Source: Priestia iocasae (GTDB taxonomy: Bacteria; Bacillota; Bacilli; Bacillales; Bacillaceae_H). From it: DNA of 64,000 bases. Location: NCBI RefSeq assembly GCF_016909075.1, contig NZ_JAFBFC010000004.1, positions 124,001 to 188,000 of the forward strand. Direction: 5' to 3'. Below the pieces are notes generated by a model. It was not told the origin of the DNA. It did no database searches and saw only the letters and a program-made list of their open reading frames with translations. Below are positions 1 to 9,400 of the stretch, in pieces. Position 1 is the first letter of the stretch; the number at the start of each line of letters is the position of its first letter. The translations under genes and the position numbers were made by a program.

Positions 1-438
1 ACATTTTGTGCGTTTACTAAATCCATCACTTGATATGGAGCCCTAGCGAAGAGTTCATGATAATGATGAGAAACAATGGGTGAAAAAGGAAATGGTTCTA
101 TTTTTGTATAAAAATGGATGTAGTTCTTTCAATAATAAAAAAAGTAGAACTATTCTCACGAATGAATAGTCATACTTGCGTCAAACGGTCTATTGGAAAT
201 TCCGTTCCATCTCACTATTGATATGAAAAGAAAATACAATTACTATTAAACATACTGTATATACAACAGACAGAATAAATAGAAAAGAAAAGTCAGATAA
301 CGTGATTCTCCACAAGTCGTACATAAACCGTACGACTTGTTTTTCACTAGACAAGAAGGTTTGGCCATTTTTGGTGCAACTGTCTTGCTAATATAAAGGG
401 CAATAAAAGGGTTTAACAATTTTAGGGGGTCAATATAC
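1..438. other. gene-poor left edge
   Basis: No coding region longer than about 60 codons looks real here. A short open stretch ends at a TAG near base 45 and could be the tail of an upstream gene, but it is too short to name. A transcription terminator lies at 312-344. The rest is AT-rich and holds nothing I can support. Confidence 0.5.
312..344 (+). terminator. rho-independent terminator
   Basis: Arms ACAAGTCGTAC (312-322) and GTACGACTTGT (330-340) are perfectly complementary and are followed by TTTT. It probably ends a transcript entering from the left of the window and insulates the gene at 439. Confidence 0.75.
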
Positions 439-918
439 ATGGATTTTATTCAGTTAATTAGCGAGGTGGCAGCCAAAACACAGCTGTCAAAGGCGCGATC
501 AGAGAGTGTTCTTCACGAAATTTTCGAAGCAGTTCTGCGCCGGCTGCAAGAAGGAGAACTTATGCCGGTAACAGAGGGAGCGCTTATTGACATGAACAAT
601 CAATCAGCTTCATCCAACATACTTGCTTTTAAAAGAGGAAACCGGATTAATCAACATACATTCATCAATCAGCTTCGTTCAAAAGAACAAATTACAGAAG
701 CAGAAGCAGAGGTTGTTCGCTACATTTTTAACCAAACGAAAACAAAACAAGTCATCATCATTAGTTTAACGGACATTGCCACATACCTAAAGAAAGACAT
801 ATCTGAAATAGAGAAAATAGCCCACCGTCTAATTGATAAAAACATCCTTCACACACTAAACTACTGCGGACCGATTGAGAATGTTTGTTTAGGGGCTAGG
901 TGGCGGAGGTATTTGTGA
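439..918 (+). CDS. Hypothetical protein, HU-like N-terminus with helical C-terminal half
   Basis: A 159-aa protein I do not recognise as a named family. The first 40 residues (ISEVAAKTQLSKARSESVLH, then an FEAVLRRLQEGE-like stretch) have the helix pattern of HU/IHF DNA-binding proteins. The beta-arm segment that should follow is not convincing. Residues 85-140 (ITEAEAEVV, then LTDIATYLKKDISEIEKIA) look like a winged-helix-type module. The ATG follows AGGGGGT with about 9 nt spacing. It lies just upstream of the DUF3427 helicase in the same direction, with an 87-bp gap. A DNA-binding accessory or regulator is inferred from shape and position only. There is no signal peptide or membrane segment. 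Confidence 0.5.
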   Translation: MDFIQLISEVAAKTQLSKARSESVLHEIFEAVLRRLQEGELMPVTEGALIDMNNQSASSNILAFKRGNRINQHTFINQLRSKEQITEAEAEVVRYIFNQTKTKQVIIISLTDIATYLKKDISEIEKIAHRLIDKNILHTLNYCGPIENVCLGARWRRYL

Positions 919-1005
919 GGGTAAATGTCATCGTATGGTAATGAGTTTGTATTTTAAGGTAAAATAGAAAGAAAAAGTTATTTTGTTTTAGTTAGGGGTA
1001 GAAAG

Positions 1006-3825
1006 ATGAATGTAACAGAAATTGAAAAAGAGCTCATCGTCAATTCAGAAAAAGGAAACTTATTAAATGAATTAGTTGCGTCTCTTAATGAATGTCAACG
1101 TTTTTATTTTAGCGTAGCATTTATTAACTATAGTGGACTGCAGCTTCTTTTAGATGCATTTAAAGCAGCAAAGAATAACGGTGTAAGAGGAAAAATTATT
1201 ACATCTACTTATTTAAACTTCACTGAGCCGAAAGCCTTAAGGAAAATAAATGAATTCGAAGATATTGATTTGAAAATATTTGTCACGGATAAGGAAGTAG
1301 GCTTTCATACAAAAGCATATATTTTTGAAAACGATGATAGTTATAAAGTGATTATCGGATCTTCAAATATCACTCAAAGTGCTCTGAAAAGTAACATCGA
1401 GTGGAATGTAAAAGTAATTTCGAAGAATGATGCTCAATTTATCCAGGATGTGCTAAAAGAGTATGATTACCTCTGGAATAGTAGTACGGAAGCAAACGAT
1501 GAGTTTATTTCCAAATATGAAGAGTTTTTAAGTAAAGTGAAAGCTTACAGCTTTGAAAGTAAGCTTATTTATGAGCATGCTGAATATATTGTACCAAATG
1601 TAATGCAAACTCGTGCTATGGAAAACTTAGAAAGATTGCGTGCTTTTGGAGAACAAAGAGCATTAGTCATTGCTGCAACAGGAACTGGTAAAACGTATAT
1701 GTCAGCATTTGATGTTAGAGCCTATCGACCTAAAAAGTTGTTATTTATTGTTCATCGAGAAGAAATTTTAAAAAAAGCGAAAGAAACGTTTGAGAAGCTT
1801 ATTGTCAATCAGGGTGTAACATTTGGTTTATTAACAGGAAATCATAAACAAAAAGAATCAGACTACCTGTTTGCGACTATTCAAACACTCTCAAAATATT
1901 ATCAAGAATTTCGACAAGATGAATTTGAATATATGGTCATTGACGAAGCCCATCATGCAACAAGTCCAAGTTATCAAGAAGTACTTAAGTATTTTCAGCC
2001 AAAATTTACACTTGGTATGACGGCTACACCGGAGCGAAGCGATAACCATAACGTATTTGAACTATTTGATAATAACGTTGCACTAGAAGTTCGACTGCAT
2101 GAGGCGTTAGAAGAAGAGCTTGTTGTACCATTTCATTATTTTGGCATTACTGATATTGAGGGCATTGATTTGAGCGATATTGACATACGAGATGCAGCAG
2201 AAATAACAAAGCGATTAAAGGTGAATGAACGTGTTGATTTCATAATTGAGAACATGAATTTCTATGGACATGATGGAGAGATGCGTAAATGCCTGGGCTT
2301 TTGTGCCACAGTCGAACATGCAAACTATATGGCGGAAGAGTTTAACAAAAGGGGCTATAAGAGTGCATGTTTAACAGGAAGTGATAAACCTGATCAGCGT
2401 TCGGCAGTTATCGCTAGACTTGAAGATGATGCAGATGAGCTAGAATTTATTTTCACAGTTGATATTTTCAATGAAGGTGTCGATATTCCTACAGTTAATA
2501 CTGTTTTAATGTTAAGACCAACAGAATCACCGATTGTCTTTATTCAACAGCTCGGTCGTGGACTTCGAAAATATGCATCAAAAAGCTTTCTAACTGTACT
2601 AGATTTTATCGGTAATCATAATAAAGCATTTCTCATTGCCATTGCATTAAGTGGTAGTCGATATTACGATAAAGAAAGTCTAAAGATTGCAATCGCCACA
2701 GGATTTGCAGACATCCCAGGTTGTACACATATTCAGATGGATAAAATCTCACAAGAGAGGATCTTGGCTCAAATCGACAAGGAGAACTTTAACTCTTTAA
2801 AATACTTAAAAGAAGAATACGTTGAATTCAAAAAGTTGAATCAAGGTCGGACTCCTTATTATTTAGTAGACTACTTAAAATATGATGGCGCACCTGATCC
2901 AATTCGATTTATCGATCGAGATAAAAGTTACTTGCGATTTGTTGCGAACGTTGAAAAGAATGAATATGCACAATCACTACTAAATAATGAAGCATTTGAA
3001 GGAGCATTAAAAGAGCTATCAAGTAAGCTCCCCCTTAAAAGAGTATACGAATTTGTTATTTTAAAGTATTTAATAGATAACGATCATATTACTCTTGATG
3101 TGGCAAAAAAAGAAATTCTTAAATATGTAAAGCAAATAGATAATGATAGCGTACTTCATACATTTGAATGTCTAAATCAAGACTATTACGATAGTGGTCA
3201 AAGAAAAAGTAAACCAAAGCTATGTCAACAGATAAATGGGATATTAACGAAGACAGATTTGTTTGCTAAATTGCTTCAGAATAAAGAGTTTAAAAAGTAT
3301 ATAGAAGATGTTATTACTTATGGTGTAATACGCTACGAAAAAGAATTTAAATCAGAGGACTATGGTACACCTCATTTCAAATTATATGAGCAATATCAGA
3401 TGACAGATGCAGCTCTCCTGTCAAACTATCGTAAAACGCATACTGCCTTTCGAGGTTCTGGATTGCTCACACATGAAAAAGACTACTTTTTGTTTATCGA
3501 TTTGCATAAAGAAGAAGACATTAAAGAAAGTATTAACTATCAAGATAAGTTTATTAACGAACAATACTTCCAGTGGCAAACACCGAATAGTACCGCTCAA
3601 AGTTCTGAGCGAGGAAAAAATATCATTTTTAATGAAGAAAGAGGTATTCAGCTTCACTTATTCGTACGTAAGTACAAAAAGATTGATGGCAAGACAGAGC
3701 CTTACATTTATATTGGAAAAGGAAACACTGTAAAATTTGATGGGGAAAAACCAATCACTGTCAAATTAAAACTTGAACATGAAATTCCAGCTAATCTTTA
3801 CACTGAATTTACGAAAAAAGTGTAG
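1006..3825 (+). CDS. PLD-like nuclease/DEAH helicase with DUF3427 domain
   Basis: A 939-aa fusion protein. Residues 1-160 form a phospholipase-D-like nuclease module with FHTKAYIF followed by an IIGSSNIT motif. Residues 205-370 are helicase domain 1, with Walker A AATGTGKT near 222-229, VIDEAHH near 310 and GMTATPERSD. Residues 400-560 are helicase domain 2, with NEGVDIP and the arginine-finger motif QQLGRGLRK near 515. The C-terminal 250 residues match DUF3427 in position and content (RGSGLLTHEKDYFLFIDLHK). It is a superfamily 2 helicase expected to act on nucleic acid in the cytosol. Such PLD-helicase-DUF3427 proteins occur in accessory and defence-type loci. The ATG follows AGGGG. It converges with a NUDIX gene through a shared terminator. 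The family assignment is firm; the biological role is inferred. Confidence 0.9.
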   Translation: MNVTEIEKELIVNSEKGNLLNELVASLNECQRFYFSVAFINYSGLQLLLDAFKAAKNNGVRGKIITSTYLNFTEPKALRKINEFEDIDLKIFVTDKEVGFHTKAYIFENDDSYKVIIGSSNITQSALKSNIEWNVKVISKNDAQFIQDVLKEYDYLWNSSTEANDEFISKYEEFLSKVKAYSFESKLIYEHAEYIVPNVMQTRAMENLERLRAFGEQRALVIAATGTGKTYMSAFDVRAYRPKKLLFIVHREEILKKAKETFEKLIVNQGVTFGLLTGNHKQKESDYLFATIQTLSKYYQEFRQDEFEYMVIDEAHHATSPSYQEVLKYFQPKFTLGMTATPERSDNHNVFELFDNNVALEVRLHEALEEELVVPFHYFGITDIEGIDLSDIDIRDAAEITKRLKVNERVDFIIENMNFYGHDGEMRKCLGFCATVEHANYMAEEFNKRGYKSACLTGSDKPDQRSAVIARLEDDADELEFIFTVDIFNEGVDIPTVNTVLMLRPTESPIVFIQQLGRGLRKYASKSFLTVLDFIGNHNKAFLIAIALSGSRYYDKESLKIAIATGFADIPGCTHIQMDKISQERILAQIDKENFNSLKYLKEEYVEFKKLNQGRTPYYLVDYLKYDGAPDPIRFIDRDKSYLRFVANVEKNEYAQSLLNNEAFEGALKELSSKLPLKRVYEFVILKYLIDNDHITLDVAKKEILKYVKQIDNDSVLHTFECLNQDYYDSGQRKSKPKLCQQINGILTKTDLFAKLLQNKEFKKYIEDVITYGVIRYEKEFKSEDYGTPHFKLYEQYQMTDAALLSNYRKTHTAFRGSGLLTHEKDYFLFIDLHKEEDIKESINYQDKFINEQYFQWQTPNSTAQSSERGKNIIFNEERGIQLHLFVRKYKKIDGKTEPYIYIGKGNTVKFDGEKPITVKLKLEHEIPANLYTEFTKKV

Positions 3826-3849
3826 TTCAATAAAAAGAGCTGCTAAACA

Positions 3850-3886
3850 AAACTCCCTGAACTCAATGAGAGACAGGGAGTTTTTG
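3850..3886. terminator. bidirectional terminator between helicase and NUDIX genes
   Basis: Arms AACTCCCTG (3851-3859) and CAGGGAGTT (3874-3882) are perfectly complementary, with A-rich sequence on one side and TTTTT on the other. It can end both convergent transcripts. Confidence 0.8.
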
Positions 3887-3887
3887 C

Positions 3888-4280
3888 TTATTCATTCATC
3901 AACTGCTCCACAGCAGGCACATCGGCTGCTGCCCATTTTAACGAGTTTAAATTTTCTCTCTTCAACCATATTAGCTTTGAATGTTCACTTGCTGTAGGTG
4001 TTCCTTTTACTAATCGACACTTAATGGCAATTAAATTAATGATGAACGTATCATATTCATGTGTGTGATCGTTAAATAATTCTTGTGCTTCTACTTTACA
4101 AGCAAGCTCCTCTAAAATTTCTCGCTCTAAAGCTGAATAAATATCTTCATCTTTTTCGACCTTCCCACCAGGGAATTCCCACAAATTTGGAAGTGTCATA
4201 TTAGGAGAGCGAAGCGCGCATAAAATTTCTTCTTGCTCGTTTTCTAAAATTGCTGCGACAACTTTAACGGTTTTTTTCAC
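3888..4280 (-). CDS. NUDIX hydrolase, MutT/8-oxo-dGTP diphosphatase-like
   Basis: A 130-aa single-domain NUDIX protein. The Nudix box is visible as GGKVEKDEDIYSALEREILE continuing into EL, giving the GX5EX7REUXEE pattern, with LWEFPGG just before it as in MutT-type nucleotide-pool enzymes. It should hydrolyse (oxidised) nucleoside triphosphates to monophosphates. The start appears to be GTG, with a GGGAG ribosome site a little far upstream. It is convergent with the PLD-DUF3427 helicase, so the two are not co-transcribed, but their proximity may be functional. A housekeeping MutT placed here by chance is the main alternative. Confidence 0.9.
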   Translation of the reverse strand: MKKTVKVVAAILENEQEEILCALRSPNMTLPNLWEFPGGKVEKDEDIYSALEREILEELACKVEAQELFNDHTHEYDTFIINLIAIKCRLVKGTPTASEHSKLIWLKRENLNSLKWAAADVPAVEQLMNE

Positions 4281-4498
4281 TGAAATCCAACTCCCATTTC
4301 ACAATTGGTTGTTATGTATAATCAATGTCACTATATCATAGATGAGATGAAGTAGACCAATTAGGGAATAGATTTATAAAAATGATTCATCTACTTAGTA
4401 GTATAATAGAGAACAGAGGATGTTTAAGAAAACAATTATAAAAAGTGGTATAGTTATCATGAAAATGAAGTGTACATAAAACAGAGTAGGTGATTTAC

Positions 4499-6202
4499 GT
4501 GGCAACGATGCTAGATACAAAGATTGAAGCGAAGGAAATTTTGTTTAAAGATTTGTTCGGATCGCGTTTTGCATTCAAAATTCCGGGCTATCAGCGTCAA
4601 TATTCGTGGGAAAAAGATCAACAAGATCAATTATTTGAAGATATTAAAGAAGCAATGAACGATGAAGAGGATAGTTACTTCTTAGGAAGTGTTATCTTAC
4701 AAGTCATTTCGCAAAAGAGTGACGAAAGTGGTGTTTATGATGTAGTTGATGGACAGCAACGTATCACGACACTTACGATACTTCTAGCGGTTATGCGCGA
4801 TTTAGTAAGTGTACCAGGGGCAAAGAGAGTACTACAATCAAAAATGTATCAAGAAGCGAACCCATATGAAGACAAACCTGAGACAGTTCGTTTACGCGTG
4901 AGAGATCGTGATTATTCATTCTTTAAAAAGCATATTTTAGAAGAGGGCGGAACGTTGCTACAAATGGATAAAAATTTAACTGAGTCGCAACAGCGCATGA
5001 AGCAGGCAATTACAATCTTTCAATCAAAATTTTATAATAGTAGTGAACTTAATGAAGAATTACTAGACAAGATGATTCAATTCATTTTAAACCGATGCAT
5101 GTTTGTTTATGTAAAAACAGGGACCTTCACATCCGCTTTTCGCCTCTTTTCCATTTTAAACGATAGAGGTATGCCTTTAAGTAACGCAGATTTATTAAAA
5201 AGTGCAAATCTAGGAGAAATTGCTGATACAGAACTCAATCATTATCAGAACTTGTGGGAAACGATGGAAGAGGAGCTTGGCCGCGAGGAATTAGAGAAGT
5301 TACTTGCATTTATTCGTCTTATTTATGTAAAAGAGAAAGCAAAAAAGACCATCCAAGAGGAGTACGAACAAAAGGTGTTCAGCCAACATCCTGGTTTAAA
5401 GGGAAAGAAGTTTATTGAGTATGTAAAAGGCTTTTCAGCCATATATACGGATAAAATCTTAAATGCGGAGTTGCGCTCATCCAATACGGAAACGAATGTG
5501 CAGTATTATGGTCTGTTAACTTTAATGAGAGATTTTATTCCCACTGCAGATTGGGTACCTGTCTTTATTCATTTCATGAAAACGTTCAATGATGAAGAAG
5601 TAGCATACTCATTCTTGCAAGTGCTTGAAAAGAAATTTGTAAGCAGTTGGATAAAAGGAATTACCCCAACCGCAAGAATTACTGAAACAGTGAAAATGAT
5701 TCAAGTTATTGATCAAGCTCAGTCAGTCGGTGAAGTGTTAAATGACACTATCTTTGATACAACAAAAGATCATGAAGCTGTACAATTTAATATTAATGCC
5801 TATGATTTCTATAAAAAGAAGTTTGCGAAATACTTATTGCTTCGTTTAGACATAAGTCTAAGTGAAAATTCGAATATACGAAAAGCATATGCTGGTGTAA
5901 TTAGTGTAGAGCATATCTTGCCGCAAAATCCACCAAAAGGAAGTAAGTGGGAACAAGGCTTTACCGAAGCAGAAAGAAAAAACTGGACGCATAAACTAGG
6001 TAACTTAGTTTTACTTAGCCGCAAAAAGAATTCATCTGCTAATAATCGTGAGTTCCATATCAAACTGGAGCGTTATTTTGCAAACGGAATGACTGACTTT
6101 GAACTAACGAAGGAATTAAAAACGTTTCATCAATGGACGGTTGATGAATGTGAAGGACGACATCAGTCTCTTGTTGATAAGTTATTACACCTCTATACAT
6201 AA
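4499..6202 (+). CDS. DUF262/DUF1524 GmrSD-type nuclease
   Basis: A 567-aa protein with both halves of the GmrSD architecture. Residues 10-250 are DUF262 (IPGYQRQYSW and VVDGQQRITTLTIL, the nucleotide-binding/ParB-like hallmarks). The C-terminal third is a DUF1524 HNH-type nuclease with VEHILPQNPPKG and HKLGNLVLLSRKKN. GmrSD and related DUF262-DUF1524 proteins cut modified phage DNA, and SspE, which works with DNA phosphorothioation systems, shares this layout. GTG at 4499 is preferred over GTG at 4490 because AGGTGA (4488-4493) sits 5 nt before it. It is transcribed alone and ends at its own terminator. The target and the modification sensed are unknown. Confidence 0.88.
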   Translation: MATMLDTKIEAKEILFKDLFGSRFAFKIPGYQRQYSWEKDQQDQLFEDIKEAMNDEEDSYFLGSVILQVISQKSDESGVYDVVDGQQRITTLTILLAVMRDLVSVPGAKRVLQSKMYQEANPYEDKPETVRLRVRDRDYSFFKKHILEEGGTLLQMDKNLTESQQRMKQAITIFQSKFYNSSELNEELLDKMIQFILNRCMFVYVKTGTFTSAFRLFSILNDRGMPLSNADLLKSANLGEIADTELNHYQNLWETMEEELGREELEKLLAFIRLIYVKEKAKKTIQEEYEQKVFSQHPGLKGKKFIEYVKGFSAIYTDKILNAELRSSNTETNVQYYGLLTLMRDFIPTADWVPVFIHFMKTFNDEEVAYSFLQVLEKKFVSSWIKGITPTARITETVKMIQVIDQAQSVGEVLNDTIFDTTKDHEAVQFNINAYDFYKKKFAKYLLLRLDISLSENSNIRKAYAGVISVEHILPQNPPKGSKWEQGFTEAERKNWTHKLGNLVLLSRKKNSSANNREFHIKLERYFANGMTDFELTKELKTFHQWTVDECEGRHQSLVDKLLHLYT

Positions 6203-6206
6203 GCAA

Positions 6207-6239
6207 AAGCCGTACCAGTTCTGGTGCGGCTTCTTTTTA
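6207..6239 (+). terminator. terminator after DUF262 gene
   Basis: Arms AAGCCGTACCAG (6207-6218) and CTGGTGCGGCTT (6221-6232) pair with one G-U or mismatch position and are followed by CTTTTTAT. It separates the DUF262 gene from the giant-protein unit. Confidence 0.8.
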
Positions 6240-6414
6240 TACCTATACCATTTTTAGCACACCTTACCTGATAGAATGGTATCTATAAGCTGTTTATTGG
6301 AAAAATATACATAGAATAGATTTGGTACTTTTCAACAGTTTTAGCCTTTTTTGTACTATAATGCTTAATGTAACAATTGTAATATTTGTAATGGAATTGA
6401 AAGGAGGAAGTGTG

Positions 6415-9400
6415 TTGAAAGAACATACATTGTTTTTGTTCTTACAAGAGGCTGATGAAGAGTTAGCATCTGTTGGAAGAAGCGTCGATGAACATATCTT
6501 TCACGATCCTCATGCGACCTTAATGAAGGGACGCTTGTTTGGTGAAATATTAGCAAAACTCGTGTTTCAACAAGAAAATATTGATGAATATTATCCGATG
6601 AAGCATGTAGAACGAATACATAAGCTCGATCGTGATGGTTTGATTGATCATAAAATAAAGGAACGGTTTAATTGGTTACGTGTAAATGGTAACAAGGCAG
6701 CACATGAGGCTGATTATGGAACAATTGAGCAATCGTTAACAGCACATCGCTTTGTTTATGACTTAGCGGTATGGTATGTGGAGTCATATGGAAGCTTGGA
6801 ATTTAGAGCGCCTATGTATGAAATTCCAAAGCCAGCAAAAGGACACTCGGTTAATCAAGATGAATTAAATGAACTTTTAACAAAAACAGTGGAGAAAACA
6901 TTACAGGAACTTCTAAGTGCTCAGCTAGGAGGCTTAGAAAAAACGCTTCTTGAAAAAATCGGACAAAAAGAAGTGGCAACCACAATAGAAGAGCAAGAGA
7001 ATGAAGCACCTGAAATAGAAGAGGAAGTACATCATCCAATTGAAGAAAATGAGCCAAGTAGCGATTCTTTTCAACTAGTAGACTACTTACTTAGTCATAA
7101 TCTTGAGGTGATCGATAAACGTGCGAATAATGGATCTCTTTGGGTTGTTGGAGGCTGGGAACTAAACAAAATTCTTTTTCCGCTAAAAGAGCGTCGTATT
7201 TATTTTCGCTTTTCAGAAAAAGGTGGCAAAGCAACAAAAAAGCGTCCGAGCTGGTTTTTAATAGGTGAATATTCTGGTCAATCTTCTACTAGTATTGAGG
7301 ATCAAAATCAGCAAAGAAAAGAAGAAGAGCAACTAAAATCAGAAGTAAAGACAGAGGTTTCTGTCGAGTCAAAAATAGATAATCAAGTAAAAGAAGTAGA
7401 CCTTATCATTGAGGAGCAACTAGTTATTCCTGCTAGATTAAGTGAAGTGGAAATGACCATGTTTTCAGCACCAGTGTTACATGAATATGCTCAACAATTT
7501 CAGGTTTCGACATTTAAGCAATTATCACTAACAGACTTGCGAAGTGCATATAGGCGTAATAAAGATAGTTTCTCCAAACTTTTACTTCAGCTATGGTTTC
7601 TAGGGGTATCATTCCGTGGTGGTCTTTATCAGTTTGTGAAACTTTCTCATGGTCAGTTGGAGATCCTAAGTTTGCCTAAGGAGTCTTCACAACTTTTACC
7701 CATTCAACTTCCTGATTACGTAAAAGAGTTATTGAAGGCATTTGGTATCGAAACGATGAAGCAGTTATCGTATGTACCCGCTGCTTCATTGAGATGGTTG
7801 CTAGATAAAGAGTATGATACCGTGATTCATCTCGTTCAAGAAGAAACAGATAGTGAGATAAGTGAATCAGTTCATATAGTCCGTTATAAAGGGAAAGCAC
7901 TTCACATCTCAAAAGATTGGCAACAAAAAATGATTGATCTTGATACGATTCAAGGATGCAATAACCTTGTGACGGGCCTACAAGAAAGATTCGATGTGCG
8001 TACATATGGTGATATTCCAGAAAACATTGAGGTTCTTAAAGATCAAATTCCTTATGTGGGAGAAAGGATGCTCGAGAAATTTTTCAATCAATTAGAAGAA
8101 GTGTGTGACGCAAAAGTTCAAGAAGCGGATGATAACACTCAAGATATCCAAAAAGGGGAACTTCTTATATTTAATGGTGAACAGTGTGAACTGCCAAAAG
8201 CGATTAAAAGCATGACAATCGAAGTAGAAGATTACCCAAGTTGCCCGACAATTGTAGAAAAGCTACACCGTCACGGAATCATGTCTTATGGAGAACTACC
8301 AATTGATTTGAATGAATTAAAAAAAATGCCGAGCGTTGGAAATAAAGCGATTGAAAAGTTCTTTACGCATTTAAAGCAAAAAGTGATTCAGGTAGAAGAG
8401 CTTGTAAAAGAAGAAGAAGTTCTTCAGCAAATGAATGAGGAAGAACTTTTTCATTATGAATTTACACGCTTTGCAAATCAATTAGCAAACGCTGAAAAAA
8501 ATCATGCATTTTACGACATGTTCCGATTAGATGACCGGTCTATTATGATTCTAAGACAGCGTTACGAAGGATGGTTACAGGGCAATCGTCCTACACTTGA
8601 GGACTTAGGTCAAGTACATGGAGTTACACGTGAACGTATCCGTCAAATTATTAAAAAAGCATCGATTAAACTTTCACAAATTGGCCGTCGGTGGTTTGAG
8701 AGATTAGAAAAAGCGTTACAGGAGCATGAAGGTGTGCTCGTCAATACATTCTTGGTAAATGTGTCGTTTACAGATTATATAATCATTGAAACTCTAGAAG
8801 AGTTAGATATTCGATTAGAAGTGAATCAAAAAATCATAACGAGTAAAACGCGTCAAGAAATTATAGACGATTTACAAACGATTTCAAAGCATATAGAAGA
8901 AAATTATGGTCGCAAGCTCATTCATCAAGATCATTTTAAGGATGTTGTCAATGAGGTGACTTCCTTTGTTCAACTGCCAAAAATATTAGTTGATCATGTG
9001 ATGGAGGGTGCATTTATTCTTTCAGTAAATGAGCAACATTATTTCTTGGCATCTAGTAAAAAAATTGATATTGCTGCGATGACATTTGAACAATTTCCTG
9101 AAGGAATTGAAGTCTATAAAGAATGGCAAAAGCTAAACGAATTAGCAAATGAACTTATTCCAGGACTATTCGTTGGTGAAAGAGATTTTCCAGGCATTTG
9201 TAATCGTGATGAATTTGTCGATACGGTTTATTTGTGGGGAAGAGGGCTATATATTCACCAAAAATTTGTGAACCCTCCATTTGAACTTTTAAGGAAGATT
9301 CGCGAAAAGATGTTAAGTGATTTAGAAAAGCGTCCTGTATTGAGTATCGGTTCAAGTTATCATAGATTCCAAGAACAACTTGAAGAACAAGGTGTTCCAA

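Noticed and set aside
1-45. Possible C-terminus of a transposase or other gene at the left edge
   Set aside because: Fifteen or fewer codons are visible and no motif allows a name.
4490-4498. GTG at 4490 as the start of the DUF262 gene
   Set aside because: It lies inside the AGGTGA ribosome site that serves GTG 4499.
8500-8700. The giant protein as a true sigma factor
   Set aside because: Only a region 4-like helix-turn-helix is present, with no region 2 or 3.
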